Source: Candidatus Poseidoniaceae archaeon
GTDB lineage: Archaea > Thermoplasmatota > Poseidoniia > Poseidoniales > Poseidoniaceae
Reading direction: 5' to 3'
Length of the DNA: 64,000 nt
NCBI GenBank assembly: GCA_949372655.1
Contig: CASIAI010000008.1
Location: 1-64,000, forward strand
Made by a program: the position numbers and the translations under genes. Shown here piece after piece: positions 18,615 through 27,381 of this stretch; position 1 is the first letter of the stretch; each line of letters opens with the position of its first letter. The notes under the pieces were generated by a model. It saw only the letters and a list, made by a program, of their open reading frames with translations, was not told the origin of the DNA and did no database searches.

Positions 18615-20066
18615 ATGAATTTTACAACACCAGAATACTATACAATGTTTTTACCCATTGTAGTGATACTAGTCTATTTCATCGCTAGAGGTAAAAGAAA
18701 TGCTCAAGTTATGATAATGTTAACTTGAGTTATCTTTTCTTTTGGTTAGCATCTGGATGGCACCTCATTCTATCTATTGATTTCAACATTAGTTGATTGG
18801 ACTGCGGGAAAAAAATAGAACAAAGTGAAAAGTTCAATACGGAAAAAGATGGTTAATTTCTAGCCTTAGCATAAATCTGGACTACTTGCGATTTTCAAAT
18901 ATCTAGACTTTTTTATCGAAACATGGAATCTTACAAGTCTAAAGGTAACTGGTGCGCCAGAAATAGAAACTTTAGGATTATTATTACCCGTCGGAATTTC
19001 GTTTTATACCTTCCAAACAATGTCTTACACTATTGATATTTATCGAAAAAAGCATAAACCTTACGATAAGTTTGTAGATTTTGCTTGCTATGCGGCCTTC
19101 TTTCCCCCAGTTAGTTGCTGGTCCAATTGTAAGGTCACAACATTTTCTCGAAGCAAATCCAAAAACCAGTTTCTTCTAATCCTCAACATTTAGATTAGGT
19201 CTTACATTAATCATCTATGGCTTGGCAAAGAAATTTATTGTTGCAGATAATGTTGCAGTTCATGTAGATACTATTTTTTCTGATGGAGCACACCTAGCAA
19301 ATACGGCTTTAATTTGGTGGGGTGCTCTTTGTTTTGGAATTCAAATTTATTGTGATTTTTCAGCATATACAGATATTGCATTGGGTTCAGCTCACTTATT
19401 GGAATTGACCTTCCTGAAAACTTCAAAGCCCCTTATGCTGCAACTTCTCCTCAAGACTTCTGGAGAAGATGGCATATCTCATTGTCAACTTGGCTTAGAG
19501 ATTATTTGTATATCCCATTAGGTGGAAGTCGTGGAGGAACAAGAGTCTTGATTGTTGCTCTAATGGGTACGATGTTACTTGGAGGACTCTGGCATGGTGC
19601 TTCATGGAATTTTGTTCTGTGGGGCGCGGTTCACGGACTCCTTTTACTGATTCATAGAATTTTAACTAAATCTAATATTATTAAATCCGGATTTGAAAGA
19701 GCACCAATTACTATGTTGATATCAGGGTGGATTATTACTCAATATCTAATTTTTATGACTTGGTTAATATTTAGAGTTGAAGATACTTCTATGTTGATTA
19801 GGTCGCTAAAAACTTTCATTGGATTTGATTCTCATTGGGATTTAAGAGAAGGTTATGATGCATTGCCAGAAATAAAACTATTACCAATTTCTATTGTTGC
19901 CATATTTATCTTAATGCACGGAGTAAGTGGTAAAATAGGTGGTCTCAAGATGTGGATATCTAAGCAAAATCCTTTGATGTGGGGAGTTATTTGTGGAACT
20001 TTATTATCATTCACATTTTTATTAAGGCCAGCTGAAACAGTTGATTTCATTTATTTTAGATTTTGA
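18615..20066 (+). pseudogene. MBOAT O-acyltransferase (AlgI/DltB-like), about nine frameshifts
   Basis: Reading across frames recovers a nearly full AlgI-like enzyme. It begins MNFTTPEYYTMFLPIVVILV, then STLVDWTAGKK, LPVGISFYTFQTMSYTIDIY, FFPQLVAGPIVRSQHFLE, IIYGLAKKFIVADNVA and QIYCDFSAYTDIALG. After 19400 it is intact: DFWRRWHISLSTWLRDYLYIPLGG and GLWHGASWNFVLWG, with the catalytic His. Indels fall near 18726, 18750-18785, 18810, 18846, 18879, 19105, 19160, 19190 and 19398. All but one sit in short runs of a single base. Conservation of the protein between the breaks argues against long decay. The enzyme would transfer acyl groups through the membrane to the SGNH partner encoded just upstream. 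Confidence 0.85.
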
Positions 20067-20076
20067 TTAATCTAAA

Positions 20077-21306
20077 TTATTGGGCATTGATGTAAGCTAG
20101 TACTTCAGTGATTACTTGAGCGATTATCTTGATATTTTCCTGATTCAAGTGCGGCTGGAGAGATAGGTCACAAGCAAATTCAATGTTAGCAATTGTTTCA
20201 CCTAACTCTTCTTTGTGTGCTTCAACATATTCCCATTGACGGTAATCTCTTGCATTGCGCTTGGCTCCAAATATTTGCATTGGAACTCCTTCCATCTTCA
20301 TCAAATCGATAAATTGGTCTGCTTTTTCACGACTAAGGCCTACTAAGTGGAATTGCATAGTATCACAAAAACTGTCAACTTGAGGTAGCGGCATTGGAAT
20401 CTCAATATTATCATTATCATTAATTAAACTGTGAAGTAGATTCCAATTTTCGACATGGATTTTCTTAATCTTAGGAAGTCTCTCGATTTGTGGCGTAAGC
20501 ATTGCCGCTGTGACTTCTTGCATTCGCATTGAATACCCTGGGATTTGGTTTTGTAATCTATCCATTATTTCAGGGTCCAGGTCAAAGTGCTTAGTCCACA
20601 GTCTCTCATATGAACCAGCATAAAGTGCAGCTTTAGCAGCATATTCATCATTATCTGTAATAAAAATTCCACCTTCTCCTGCACTCATTCCCTTGGAAGA
20701 TTGGGTTGAGAAACAGCCGATTTGTCCAAATTTACCAAGGAATTTTCCATTCCATCGTGTTTCATATGCGTGAGCACAGTCTTCGATGAAAATCAAATCA
20801 TGCTTCTTGACTACTTCCATTACCGCATCCATATCAGGAACGTGACCTCTCATATATGACATCAGCAAGACCTTGGCGCCTGTTTCAGTTGCCTTCTTGT
20901 CAAGGTCTTCAGCACTCATTGCCCACTCACGGTTACTCTCTACAAGAACTGGGATTGCTCTAGCATGTTGAATGACAGAAGGCACGGCGTGGAAAGTGAA
21001 AGCATTGGTTAGTATCTTATCTCCTGGCTTAACTCCAACTATATTGAGAGCGATGTACATTGCAGAACCGCATGAATTGGTTCCAATGGTATGCTTTACC
21101 CCCATGTACTTGGAGAAATTGTGTTCTAGTTTGGCAGTGATCGATAGTTCCTTGCTCTTAGGTTGATAGCGATACATGACTCCTTCACTCATCGCCTTAA
21201 CAGCTAAATCTATTCCTTCTTGGGGAATTGATTTGAATGCCTTATTGTCGAAATTGACGATAGATTGACCTCCGTCTATCACTAAACGGCGTAAATCATC
21301 CCCCAT
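20077..21306 (-). CDS. DegT/DnrJ/EryC1/StrS-family PLP aminotransferase
   Basis: 409-residue sugar aminotransferase. It would transfer an amino group from glutamate or glutamine to a keto-sugar nucleotide, making an amino sugar for the glycan. Visible family features include GTNSCGSAMYIAL (cofactor phosphate loop), TNAFTFHAVPSVI, FIEDCAHAYETRWNGK (cofactor-stacking and Asp region) and STQSSKGMSAGEGG, whose Lys should bind PLP. A few proteins of this fold are dehydratases with His at that site, but here Lys is present. I start at the ATG at 21306 rather than the TTG just before it. It is convergent with the MBOAT gene and upstream of no obvious operon partner. Confidence 0.9.
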   Translation of the reverse strand: MGDDLRRLVIDGGQSIVNFDNKAFKSIPQEGIDLAVKAMSEGVMYRYQPKSKELSITAKLEHNFSKYMGVKHTIGTNSCGSAMYIALNIVGVKPGDKILTNAFTFHAVPSVIQHARAIPVLVESNREWAMSAEDLDKKATETGAKVLLMSYMRGHVPDMDAVMEVVKKHDLIFIEDCAHAYETRWNGKFLGKFGQIGCFSTQSSKGMSAGEGGIFITDNDEYAAKAALYAGSYERLWTKHFDLDPEIMDRLQNQIPGYSMRMQEVTAAMLTPQIERLPKIKKIHVENWNLLHSLINDNDNIEIPMPLPQVDSFCDTMQFHLVGLSREKADQFIDLMKMEGVPMQIFGAKRNARDYRQWEYVEAHKEELGETIANIEFACDLSLQPHLNQENIKIIAQVITEVLAYINAQ

Positions 21307-21335
21307 CAAATCACCAACTTAGATTTCTAATTAGA

Positions 21336-21659
21336 TTAATTTGAGGCTCTTCCAGCCTCAAACATTTCTTTTAGGCTTCCATCTTGAAGCATCTCTAAAG
21401 CAATGTCGGACCCACCTATGAGTTCCCCATGAACGTAAACTTGAGGCATTGTTGGGAAATCCGCCCAACTGCAAACTGAAGGTATTGCCCTAGGGTCTGT
21501 CAAGATATTGACTGCTGCGAATGGCTCGCCAAGGTCTTGTAAAACCTGTGCTGCTCTGTTCGAGAAACCACATTGTGGTTCATTTGGTGTTCCTTTCATG
21601 AACAACACTAGTGCGTGCTCATTAACTATAGCTTGTATTTCTTGTTCCGTCCAATCCAT
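21336..21659 (-). CDS. Monothiol CGFS glutaredoxin (Grx4/GrxD type)
   Basis: 107-residue monothiol glutaredoxin. The motif set is complete: LFMKGTPNEPQCGFS with the single active-site Cys, then a thioredoxin-fold core with FPTMPQVYVHGELIGGSDIALEM for glutathione binding. CGFS glutaredoxins bind a glutathione-ligated 2Fe-2S cluster and hand it on, working with BolA proteins. A BolA gene lies immediately upstream and overlaps it, strengthening the assignment. A GTG at 21668, overlapping the BolA stop, is an alternative start adding three residues. It is the second gene of a two-gene operon. Confidence 0.93.
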   Translation of the reverse strand: MDWTEQEIQAIVNEHALVLFMKGTPNEPQCGFSNRAAQVLQDLGEPFAAVNILTDPRAIPSVCSWADFPTMPQVYVHGELIGGSDIALEMLQDGSLKEMFEAGRASN

Positions 21660-21664
21660 TCTTT

Positions 21665-21985
21665 TCACTCTCTTTTTTGTTTATTTATTCTTTTAATATG
21701 TATCCCACGGCCTCCGCCATGAGGGTCAAATGCGGTATCGCCTGCCGTTTCTGCTTGCTTTGGAGTCATACACTTCAAGTCAAGAGCATGAATTGGATTA
21801 GGAATATGATGTTTCATAACTTCTAGAACCATTCTTTGCCTTTGAAGAGGTCGAATTCCTTCAAAACTTTCTGTGATTATACGAACATGGAAGTGGTCTC
21901 CTGAACCATGTAAATCGATTACTTCAACCAATGCTTCAGGTATTGCCTTTAGCACTTCAGATTCAACCCAATTAGCCGCTACCAT
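21665..21985 (-). CDS. BolA-family protein
   Basis: 106-residue BolA-like protein. The core fits the family: HGSGDHFHVRIITESFEGIRPLQRQRMVLEVMK, matching the BolA layout in which the His of a H-F-x-V strand and a F-x-G-x-x-x-x-x-R-H/Q-R turn are conserved. It ends with a Gly/His-rich, Lys-rich tail of about 25 residues. BolA proteins bind CGFS glutaredoxins through a shared 2Fe-2S cluster for iron-sulfur transport or sensing. The glutaredoxin gene overlaps its stop. The start is the ATG at 21985. This pair is common in proteobacteria and eukaryotes and not expected in most archaea. Confidence 0.9.
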   Translation of the reverse strand: MVAANWVESEVLKAIPEALVEVIDLHGSGDHFHVRIITESFEGIRPLQRQRMVLEVMKHHIPNPIHALDLKCMTPKQAETAGDTAFDPHGGGRGIHIKRINKQKRE

Positions 21986-22073
21986 ATCCGCACCTTGACA
22001 AGCCGTAGGTAAACACCGCTTTCAATCTGTGCTTACGCGGATGGTTGAAGTTTAGAACATATGAAGGCAAAAC

Positions 22074-23564
22074 ATGGGCGGGGCGATTATCTCTTCCAAA
22101 ACTCGAAAACCGCAAATGGGTCGTGATTCAGGATGGTTAATAGGTTCAGACTTGATTGCAATATTTCTGGCATTGGCTGGCCAGATCGTACTAACTAAGG
22201 CACTTCTAACCGAATCTTATGGGATTTATATTATTGCACTTGACGCTTTTGCGACCTTCTTTTTAGTGATTGATTTAGGACTGCCGACTCTAATTGCTAG
22301 AGATGGCGCTAATGCAGTAGGGAAAATTTGGCCATCGATAATTAGAGTTTACAAGTTACAGTTGCTATGTTCTATTCCATTCGTTATTTTTGCTGTAATC
22401 GGAACTCCGCTTCTAATTGATGAGTGGAAGGAATATTTTCACTTAATGATGATATGCGGCGCTATCGCCCTAATTCATATTGCTTCTTATGCTCCACGCT
22501 CAGGACTTAGAGCAGCTGGTCAGGCACGATTAGAAGCCTGGTCAAAGGTTATTGAGAGAGCGATAACTGTAATTGGTTACTATGTCCTTTTCTCGATTGG
22601 AAGTACTTCTGTATCGTCTTTTGCTTTCATATTCCTAGTTGGCGCTATTGGCGGTTTGATAATCGCTTTAGGACTATCTTACTATGTCCTATCCGCTAAC
22701 TCTATTCCAGAGGATTCTAATTGGCTGGAATTAGGTGAATCTTGGATAGATAACAAAACCTTACTTCTCCAAGCCTTACCTTTTGCTATAACTCTTGGAG
22801 TCCTACCGTATGTAATACGAATTGAAAAGTTCATTGTTGCTGGGGAGATTGGTGTTGATGCTGCTGCTGTATTTCATGTAGCCCAACTTGCATGGCTGGC
22901 AGGATTAGTTGTACCTCAAGCATTACGAGCAGCATTACTACCAGTTCTTGGAGAAGTTCGGAGTAAGCAAGTTGAATTTCAGTCTGCTTTAGAGAACTCC
23001 TTGAATCTATGCCTTGGAATACTACCTATCGGTTTATTTGCCGGTGCTGGGATTGTTTACTTCCTTCTACCAATGGCTTTTCCTGAGCAATATATCGATG
23101 GTTCACTGGGTGCTTCTGCGGTGGAATTATTCATGGTACTACTTGCAGGTTGGTGTTTGACTTTGTTATCAACTCCAACTTATACTGCTTTGCAAGCCGG
23201 AGAAAAACCTTGGAAGTTTACCTTCTTCATTGTACTAGTAGTGATTTTTGCCCTTGTCATTGGATACCTGTTAATCGATTGGAAATCTAATGATTCACAA
23301 GGCTCTGGACTATATGCTGCAGCAATCGCATCAACTATTTCATCTTCATTCTTACTTTTCATGTCTATTCATCTGTCTTCAAATTGGGACTTAATACGTC
23401 GTAAAAAGAAAGATATCACTATCGCAATATGTTTATCGATGATTTCTTGTTATGGTTTTACTACTGGTTCATGGATAGCAGTGAGTGGATTAGGGTTAGT
23501 TTACTTCATTCCACAAGGGATTGAAGCAATGACTCCCACTGTTGTGCTACAATCTGATGAGTAA
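22074..23564 (+). CDS. Wzx-type polysaccharide flippase (MOP superfamily)
   Basis: 496-residue membrane protein with about 12-14 hydrophobic spans across its length. The start, LIGSDLIAIFLALAGQIVLTKALLTESYGIY, has the layout of O-antigen and S-layer-glycan flippases, where a helix pair leads into the L-x-P-x-x-YG-x-Y motif. It would move lipid-linked oligosaccharides to the outer face. The start ATG at 22074 is well separated from the divergent BolA operon. The last 59 bases overlap the 3' end of the minus-strand glycosyltransferase. With the ABC exporter at 14.5-16.1 kb the island encodes two different transport routes. Confidence 0.85.
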   Translation: MGGAIISSKTRKPQMGRDSGWLIGSDLIAIFLALAGQIVLTKALLTESYGIYIIALDAFATFFLVIDLGLPTLIARDGANAVGKIWPSIIRVYKLQLLCSIPFVIFAVIGTPLLIDEWKEYFHLMMICGAIALIHIASYAPRSGLRAAGQARLEAWSKVIERAITVIGYYVLFSIGSTSVSSFAFIFLVGAIGGLIIALGLSYYVLSANSIPEDSNWLELGESWIDNKTLLLQALPFAITLGVLPYVIRIEKFIVAGEIGVDAAAVFHVAQLAWLAGLVVPQALRAALLPVLGEVRSKQVEFQSALENSLNLCLGILPIGLFAGAGIVYFLLPMAFPEQYIDGSLGASAVELFMVLLAGWCLTLLSTPTYTALQAGEKPWKFTFFIVLVVIFALVIGYLLIDWKSNDSQGSGLYAAAIASTISSSFLLFMSIHLSSNWDLIRRKKKDITIAICLSMISCYGFTTGSWIAVSGLGLVYFIPQGIEAMTPTVVLQSDE

Positions 23565-24588
23565 ATCGTTCAGGAAGATTAAATCCTTTAGTCCAGTCCT
23601 TTTTTAATGCTGCTTCACAGGTATCTGCTAATTGGATTGGGTCATACTCGGAAGAAATACAATATTTGGGCAAGTATTCTGCTACATCTCCAACATCTAC
23701 TGAAACTACTGGTGTCCCACACTGTATAGATTCTCTAGCAACCAACGGACCTGATTCTCTTGTTGAAGTGATTAAAGTTATGTCTGCTACTAACATTCTA
23801 TCCCAAACAATACTTCTAGGTTGTTGGCGTAAGGTTGTCATCCCTATTATCCAACCACGCCTTTCTAGTTCTTCACCGGTCTGTAATGCTAAAAGGTGGT
23901 TTTTCTCTGGCCGACGAGGGTCTGCTGGGAATAAAATATCTAGACTACCTTTACGCCACATTCCGCCGATGTTTTTCATTGGCTTTCGCCATTCGGCTTC
24001 AACTGCACTATGGCAAGGTATTACTGAATGGTCTTGAGCCCTTACTTGACTTGAGATTTCATCTAACCTTTGTGAAACTGTCACTAGATGGTCAGGCAAA
24101 TTAGCTAGTTTTTTTATTGACTTTGAAATGTTTTTATCGTTGATACCTATATCAAAATCGTGACCATGGACTACTGCGATCCAAGGAACTTTCCATTTAT
24201 TCGATAAGTGATTTGCCAGTTCTGCAACCGGCCATAAAGTATGACAAATAATCACATCAGGGCGCCACTGATCGAGCCATCTCTCTATTTTCCGGAAACT
24301 ACTCTTAACACTGGTCGCAGTCAAAAACGGCAAAGGGTGCCCTGGAAGGCCCCAAAAGCGAGGACTGAATACCTTGACTTCACCATGCTTGAAATTCCTA
24401 GGTGCTTTTGAGACTCCTGTATGAGTTGAACGGCTGAATTCTTGATATTGAAACATTCTTGGTAATGGATTTACGACCCTTACATCGTGTCCATTTTTCT
24501 TCAGTAACTCGACATGGTCACTAACAAATGTACCTCGTGCAACATTTGTTGGTAGGGGGAAGAGCAACGATGTCACAAGAACTCGCAT
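23506..24588 (-). CDS. GT4-type glycosyltransferase
   Basis: 360-residue GT4 enzyme from the ATG at 24588; a GTG nine bases upstream is in frame but less likely. The acceptor-side half begins MRVLVTSLLFPLPTNVARGTF, matching family members that precede a G-x-F-V loop. PWIAVVHGHDFD forms the central strand. The donor half has FPADPRRPEKNHLLAL and STRESGPLVARESIQCGTPVVS, with the E-x7-E motif intact. The 3' end overlaps the flippase by 59 bases. It is the last glycosyltransferase of the island before core metabolism begins. Confidence 0.9.
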   Translation of the reverse strand: MRVLVTSLLFPLPTNVARGTFVSDHVELLKKNGHDVRVVNPLPRMFQYQEFSRSTHTGVSKAPRNFKHGEVKVFSPRFWGLPGHPLPFLTATSVKSSFRKIERWLDQWRPDVIICHTLWPVAELANHLSNKWKVPWIAVVHGHDFDIGINDKNISKSIKKLANLPDHLVTVSQRLDEISSQVRAQDHSVIPCHSAVEAEWRKPMKNIGGMWRKGSLDILFPADPRRPEKNHLLALQTGEELERRGWIIGMTTLRQQPRSIVWDRMLVADITLITSTRESGPLVARESIQCGTPVVSVDVGDVAEYLPKYCISSEYDPIQLADTCEAALKKDWTKGFNLPERFTHQIVAQQWESLLQSLVE

Positions 24589-24620
24589 AATGATCACTAA
24601 AGGTAATGAGTAAACTGATT

Positions 24621-25304
24621 TTAATCATTGTATTGTTCATAATTAGATATAATTTCAACTAAATTATCAGCAACACTGGCACGATTATTGAATAAACCTG
24701 AGCCAACTACGAAATTACTTACTCCCCAAGAGGCAATTTCTCCAATATTATGGGCTTTTACTCCACCATCAATTTGAATCTGTACTGGACGTCCACCGTT
24801 GGATACTTGCTCATCAATCGCTTGTTTTAGTTTCCTAATTTTACGCTCAACACTAGAAATAAATGATTGGCCACCAAAGCCAGGGTTGACGCTCATCACC
24901 AAAACTAAATCTAGTTCCGATAATATCTCTAAAACTCCTTCAATTGGAGTTGCGGGATTTATGACAACTCCCACAGTAGCGCCAGCATCTCTAATTGCTG
25001 TTACTAGCCTATGAAGATGAGTCGCTGCTTCAATATGTACCGAAAGATGATTACAGCCTGCTTCGATATAATCCATATAGCATTCTTCCGCATTGGAAAC
25101 CATTAGATGTGCATCGAAAACCGGGCCATCTCCTAGGGCCTTACGAAGTGACTTGATCACCGGAGGGCCGAAAGTCAAATTTGGTACAAAGTTACCATCC
25201 ATGATATCGAGATGAAGCCAATCAAGGCCTGCATCAACTGCTTCTTTACATGCGACTGCCAAGTTTGAGAGGTCGGCGGTTAATACACTTGGCGCGATAA
25301 TCAT
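24621..25304 (-). CDS. rpe: Ribulose-phosphate 3-epimerase
   Basis: 227-residue TIM-barrel enzyme interconverting ribulose 5-phosphate and xylulose 5-phosphate in the pentose phosphate pathway. The family signature is complete: APSVLTADLSNL with the first catalytic region, HLDIMDGNFVPNLTFGPPVI (metal-binding His and Asp), DAHLMV, VNPGFGGQSF and IQIDGGV (second Asp), then VVGSGLF for phosphate binding. Length is normal. The start ATG at 25304 is unambiguous. It probably marks the edge of the glycan island. Confidence 0.97.
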   Translation of the reverse strand: MIIAPSVLTADLSNLAVACKEAVDAGLDWLHLDIMDGNFVPNLTFGPPVIKSLRKALGDGPVFDAHLMVSNAEECYMDYIEAGCNHLSVHIEAATHLHRLVTAIRDAGATVGVVINPATPIEGVLEILSELDLVLVMSVNPGFGGQSFISSVERKIRKLKQAIDEQVSNGGRPVQIQIDGGVKAHNIGEIASWGVSNFVVGSGLFNNRASVADNLVEIISNYEQYND

Positions 25305-25419
25305 ATTCAGACCTGATTAGCCCAAACCTTCCTTTCTCATGAGTATTGTGTACAATTTTAGTTTTTTTTTCCTCACAAAGGCTCATAATACCCCTGCGTT
25401 AGGATGTGTTAGTGAGAAC

Positions 25420-25749
25420 ATGGGAGAAGTACGTGCGGTAACAGATAAAGAGTTCGAAGCCTCAGTAAATGGTAATGAATGGGTACTTGTCGATTTTTGG
25501 GCACCTTGGTGTGGTCCTTGTAAGGCAATAGCTCCAGTATTAGAACAAGTTGCTGGAGAAAGAGAAATTTTGATCGCTAAAGTTGATACAGACACTAACT
25601 CTGCAAATGCTGGCAAACTTGGGGTTCGTGGAATTCCTGCACTTTTCCTGTACCACAATGGCAAAATTGTGTCAAAACAAAGCGGAGCAATGCCTAAACC
25701 TCAACTGCTCAAGTGGATTGATGAACATATGAATGCTGATGATTTTTAA
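25420..25749 (+). CDS. Thioredoxin
   Basis: 109-residue thioredoxin. The active site WAPWCGPCKAIAP and the cis-Pro loop GVRGIPALFLYHNGK are canonical. The frame is open upstream to 25339 with possible starts giving a Phe-rich extension, but the ATG at 25420 produces the normal thioredoxin length, so I use it. It is divergent from ribulose-phosphate epimerase and convergent with the STAND-like gene. It reduces protein disulfides and could also serve the glutaredoxin/BolA redox system nearby, which is inference. Confidence 0.95.
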   Translation: MGEVRAVTDKEFEASVNGNEWVLVDFWAPWCGPCKAIAPVLEQVAGEREILIAKVDTDTNSANAGKLGVRGIPALFLYHNGKIVSKQSGAMPKPQLLKWIDEHMNADDF

Positions 25750-25758
25750 TCTTAAAGA

Positions 25759-27276
25759 CTAATTTATATCGCGCAACAATCGCTCTCTAAGGGCTTCGTG
25801 TAACCACATCCCATCCTCTAATTCTAGTAATAGTCCATGCTGAATCAAATCTTTTGGGGGATTACCTTGCCAACCGACCAAACCTGCTAACTTTTCCCAA
25901 GTCATAGGCACATTTGCCTTAGCGAGTTGTAAAAGCAATTTGCGCTCAAGTTCCGGTAATCTAATAATAATCTCATCGTCTAGAAACTGCAGCCAATCTA
26001 CGTGTGTCTCTTGTCCATATAATTCGAATAATTCTAAGGCTAAAGGGTGGCCTCCTGTCTTCTCATGAACCCGTTCAATTTCATACTTATCACTAGATTC
26101 AAAGTCCTTTAGCCAATTCTTAATTTCTAATTTTGTAAGTCCTTGCAATGATAATTCTTGCACTATACCTCTTGTATGTACGTCCCTTCTATCATAAATT
26201 GTCGGCTTGGTTCTTGAAATCAATAATAATCTCAAAGGAGTTTTGTTTGAGAGTTGTAATAATGCACCGAGTAAATCTTTAGCTTCCGACTCAATATGAT
26301 GTACATCATCTAGAATTATCAACCAATATGGAGGGGGGCCACCAGATTCGTCTTTGAAACGTTCGCGTATAGTGTCTGCATCAGTCAAGTAAGCAGTAAG
26401 TCTTCTTCTCCAATTATCGACATCGATTTTCCCAGCAGGCTGAATTGGTAAAGTTTCAATTAAATTATATGGATCATGAGATTCATCTATACCAAATCGG
26501 TGAAGTAAACTTGTAGCAATTCCTAATGCACGGTCCCATGGTTGACATGGGTACCAACATATTGAAAGATGAGGATTCTTTTCTACATTCTGTTTGACCC
26601 AGTGAGATACTAATGTAGACTTACCAATACCCGCAATTCCATGAACAACTGCGCAAGGTTTACGACTTGAAAACCAAGAGTCTAATTCTTCAATTTGCTC
26701 TTTACGGCCGTGTACAGGTCGGGTCTTTGGTGGTTGATTATTGTAGGTGGCATGAACTCCTGTTAACGCTAAAAGCCTGCCTGGGGGAGCTAAATCATCT
26801 TGTTTCGACTGCCTGATTTTTCCAAATCTAATATCGCCATAAGTTAGAACCCCCTCGTGTTGTGCATGCATCAAAATTTGCAGTAAAGAAATGTCAGTAG
26901 CTAACCTTTCTGATGCTTTTGATGCTTCAACTTCTAGTAATTCGCCATTATTATCTCTCAGTACTACCTTGGTTTTACCTAAGGATTTACGAGTTTGTTG
27001 CGCTTCTGTACGGCCTTCTGGAGTGAGTTGCCATGTTTTTTGTCGCCTTTCTTCACCGCGTATATTTCTAGTATGCTCTGATACATGTTGCTTCTTCAAC
27101 AAATCCCTCATTGTTCTACTAACATTCGGTGGGTGTAAGGCACATGATTCTGCGATCCCTGGCCTTGTAAGTGCAAAATCAGCAAGATAGCGGTCGGCTT
27201 GCTCATCATTTTCGAATAAATGAAGCAATACGCGGTCTTGTACAGCGATGTTGACCTTGGGAATCCCTGCGCTCAC
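25759..27276 (-). CDS. wHTH-STAND-like P-loop NTPase, probable ATP-dependent regulator
   Basis: About 505 residues from a GTG at 27276; a further GTG at 27354 adds 26 residues and cannot be excluded. Numbered from the longer start, residues 38-115 form a MarR-like winged helix (RVLLHLFEN, HPPNVSRTMRDLLKK, then a charged wing ending TPEGR). Walker A GIAGIGKST is at 239-247 and Walker B WLIILDDVHH near 334-342. An arginine-sensor strand LLLISRTKP and a GGHPLALELFE block follow, as in STAND and MalT-type NTPases. The C-terminus looks like a short winged helix without a repeat domain. It probably couples nucleotide state to DNA binding. It faces the large surface-protein gene across a short divergent promoter. 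Confidence 0.7.
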   Translation of the reverse strand: MSAGIPKVNIAVQDRVLLHLFENDEQADRYLADFALTRPGIAESCALHPPNVSRTMRDLLKKQHVSEHTRNIRGEERRQKTWQLTPEGRTEAQQTRKSLGKTKVVLRDNNGELLEVEASKASERLATDISLLQILMHAQHEGVLTYGDIRFGKIRQSKQDDLAPPGRLLALTGVHATYNNQPPKTRPVHGRKEQIEELDSWFSSRKPCAVVHGIAGIGKSTLVSHWVKQNVEKNPHLSICWYPCQPWDRALGIATSLLHRFGIDESHDPYNLIETLPIQPAGKIDVDNWRRRLTAYLTDADTIRERFKDESGGPPPYWLIILDDVHHIESEAKDLLGALLQLSNKTPLRLLLISRTKPTIYDRRDVHTRGIVQELSLQGLTKLEIKNWLKDFESSDKYEIERVHEKTGGHPLALELFELYGQETHVDWLQFLDDEIIIRLPELERKLLLQLAKANVPMTWEKLAGLVGWQGNPPKDLIQHGLLLELEDGMWLHEALRERLLRDIN

Positions 27277-27381
27277 ATGATTGCGAATTATTCCTACATC
27301 TAAGCGATTGCTATCATTAGCGTGATTTTTGTTTACACAAATCAACCATAACACCTTTTAATATTGCTAGTACCGCCCATT

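Noticed and set aside
18615-19410. Programmed frameshifting as an explanation for the MBOAT gene
   Set aside because: About nine shifts in 700 bases, in both directions and without slippery-site or stem-loop context, cannot be programmed.
25759-27276. Anti-phage STAND (Avs-like) defence protein
   Set aside because: It has a DNA-binding N-terminus, no nuclease or other effector domain and no long sensor repeats, and it lies in no defence context.
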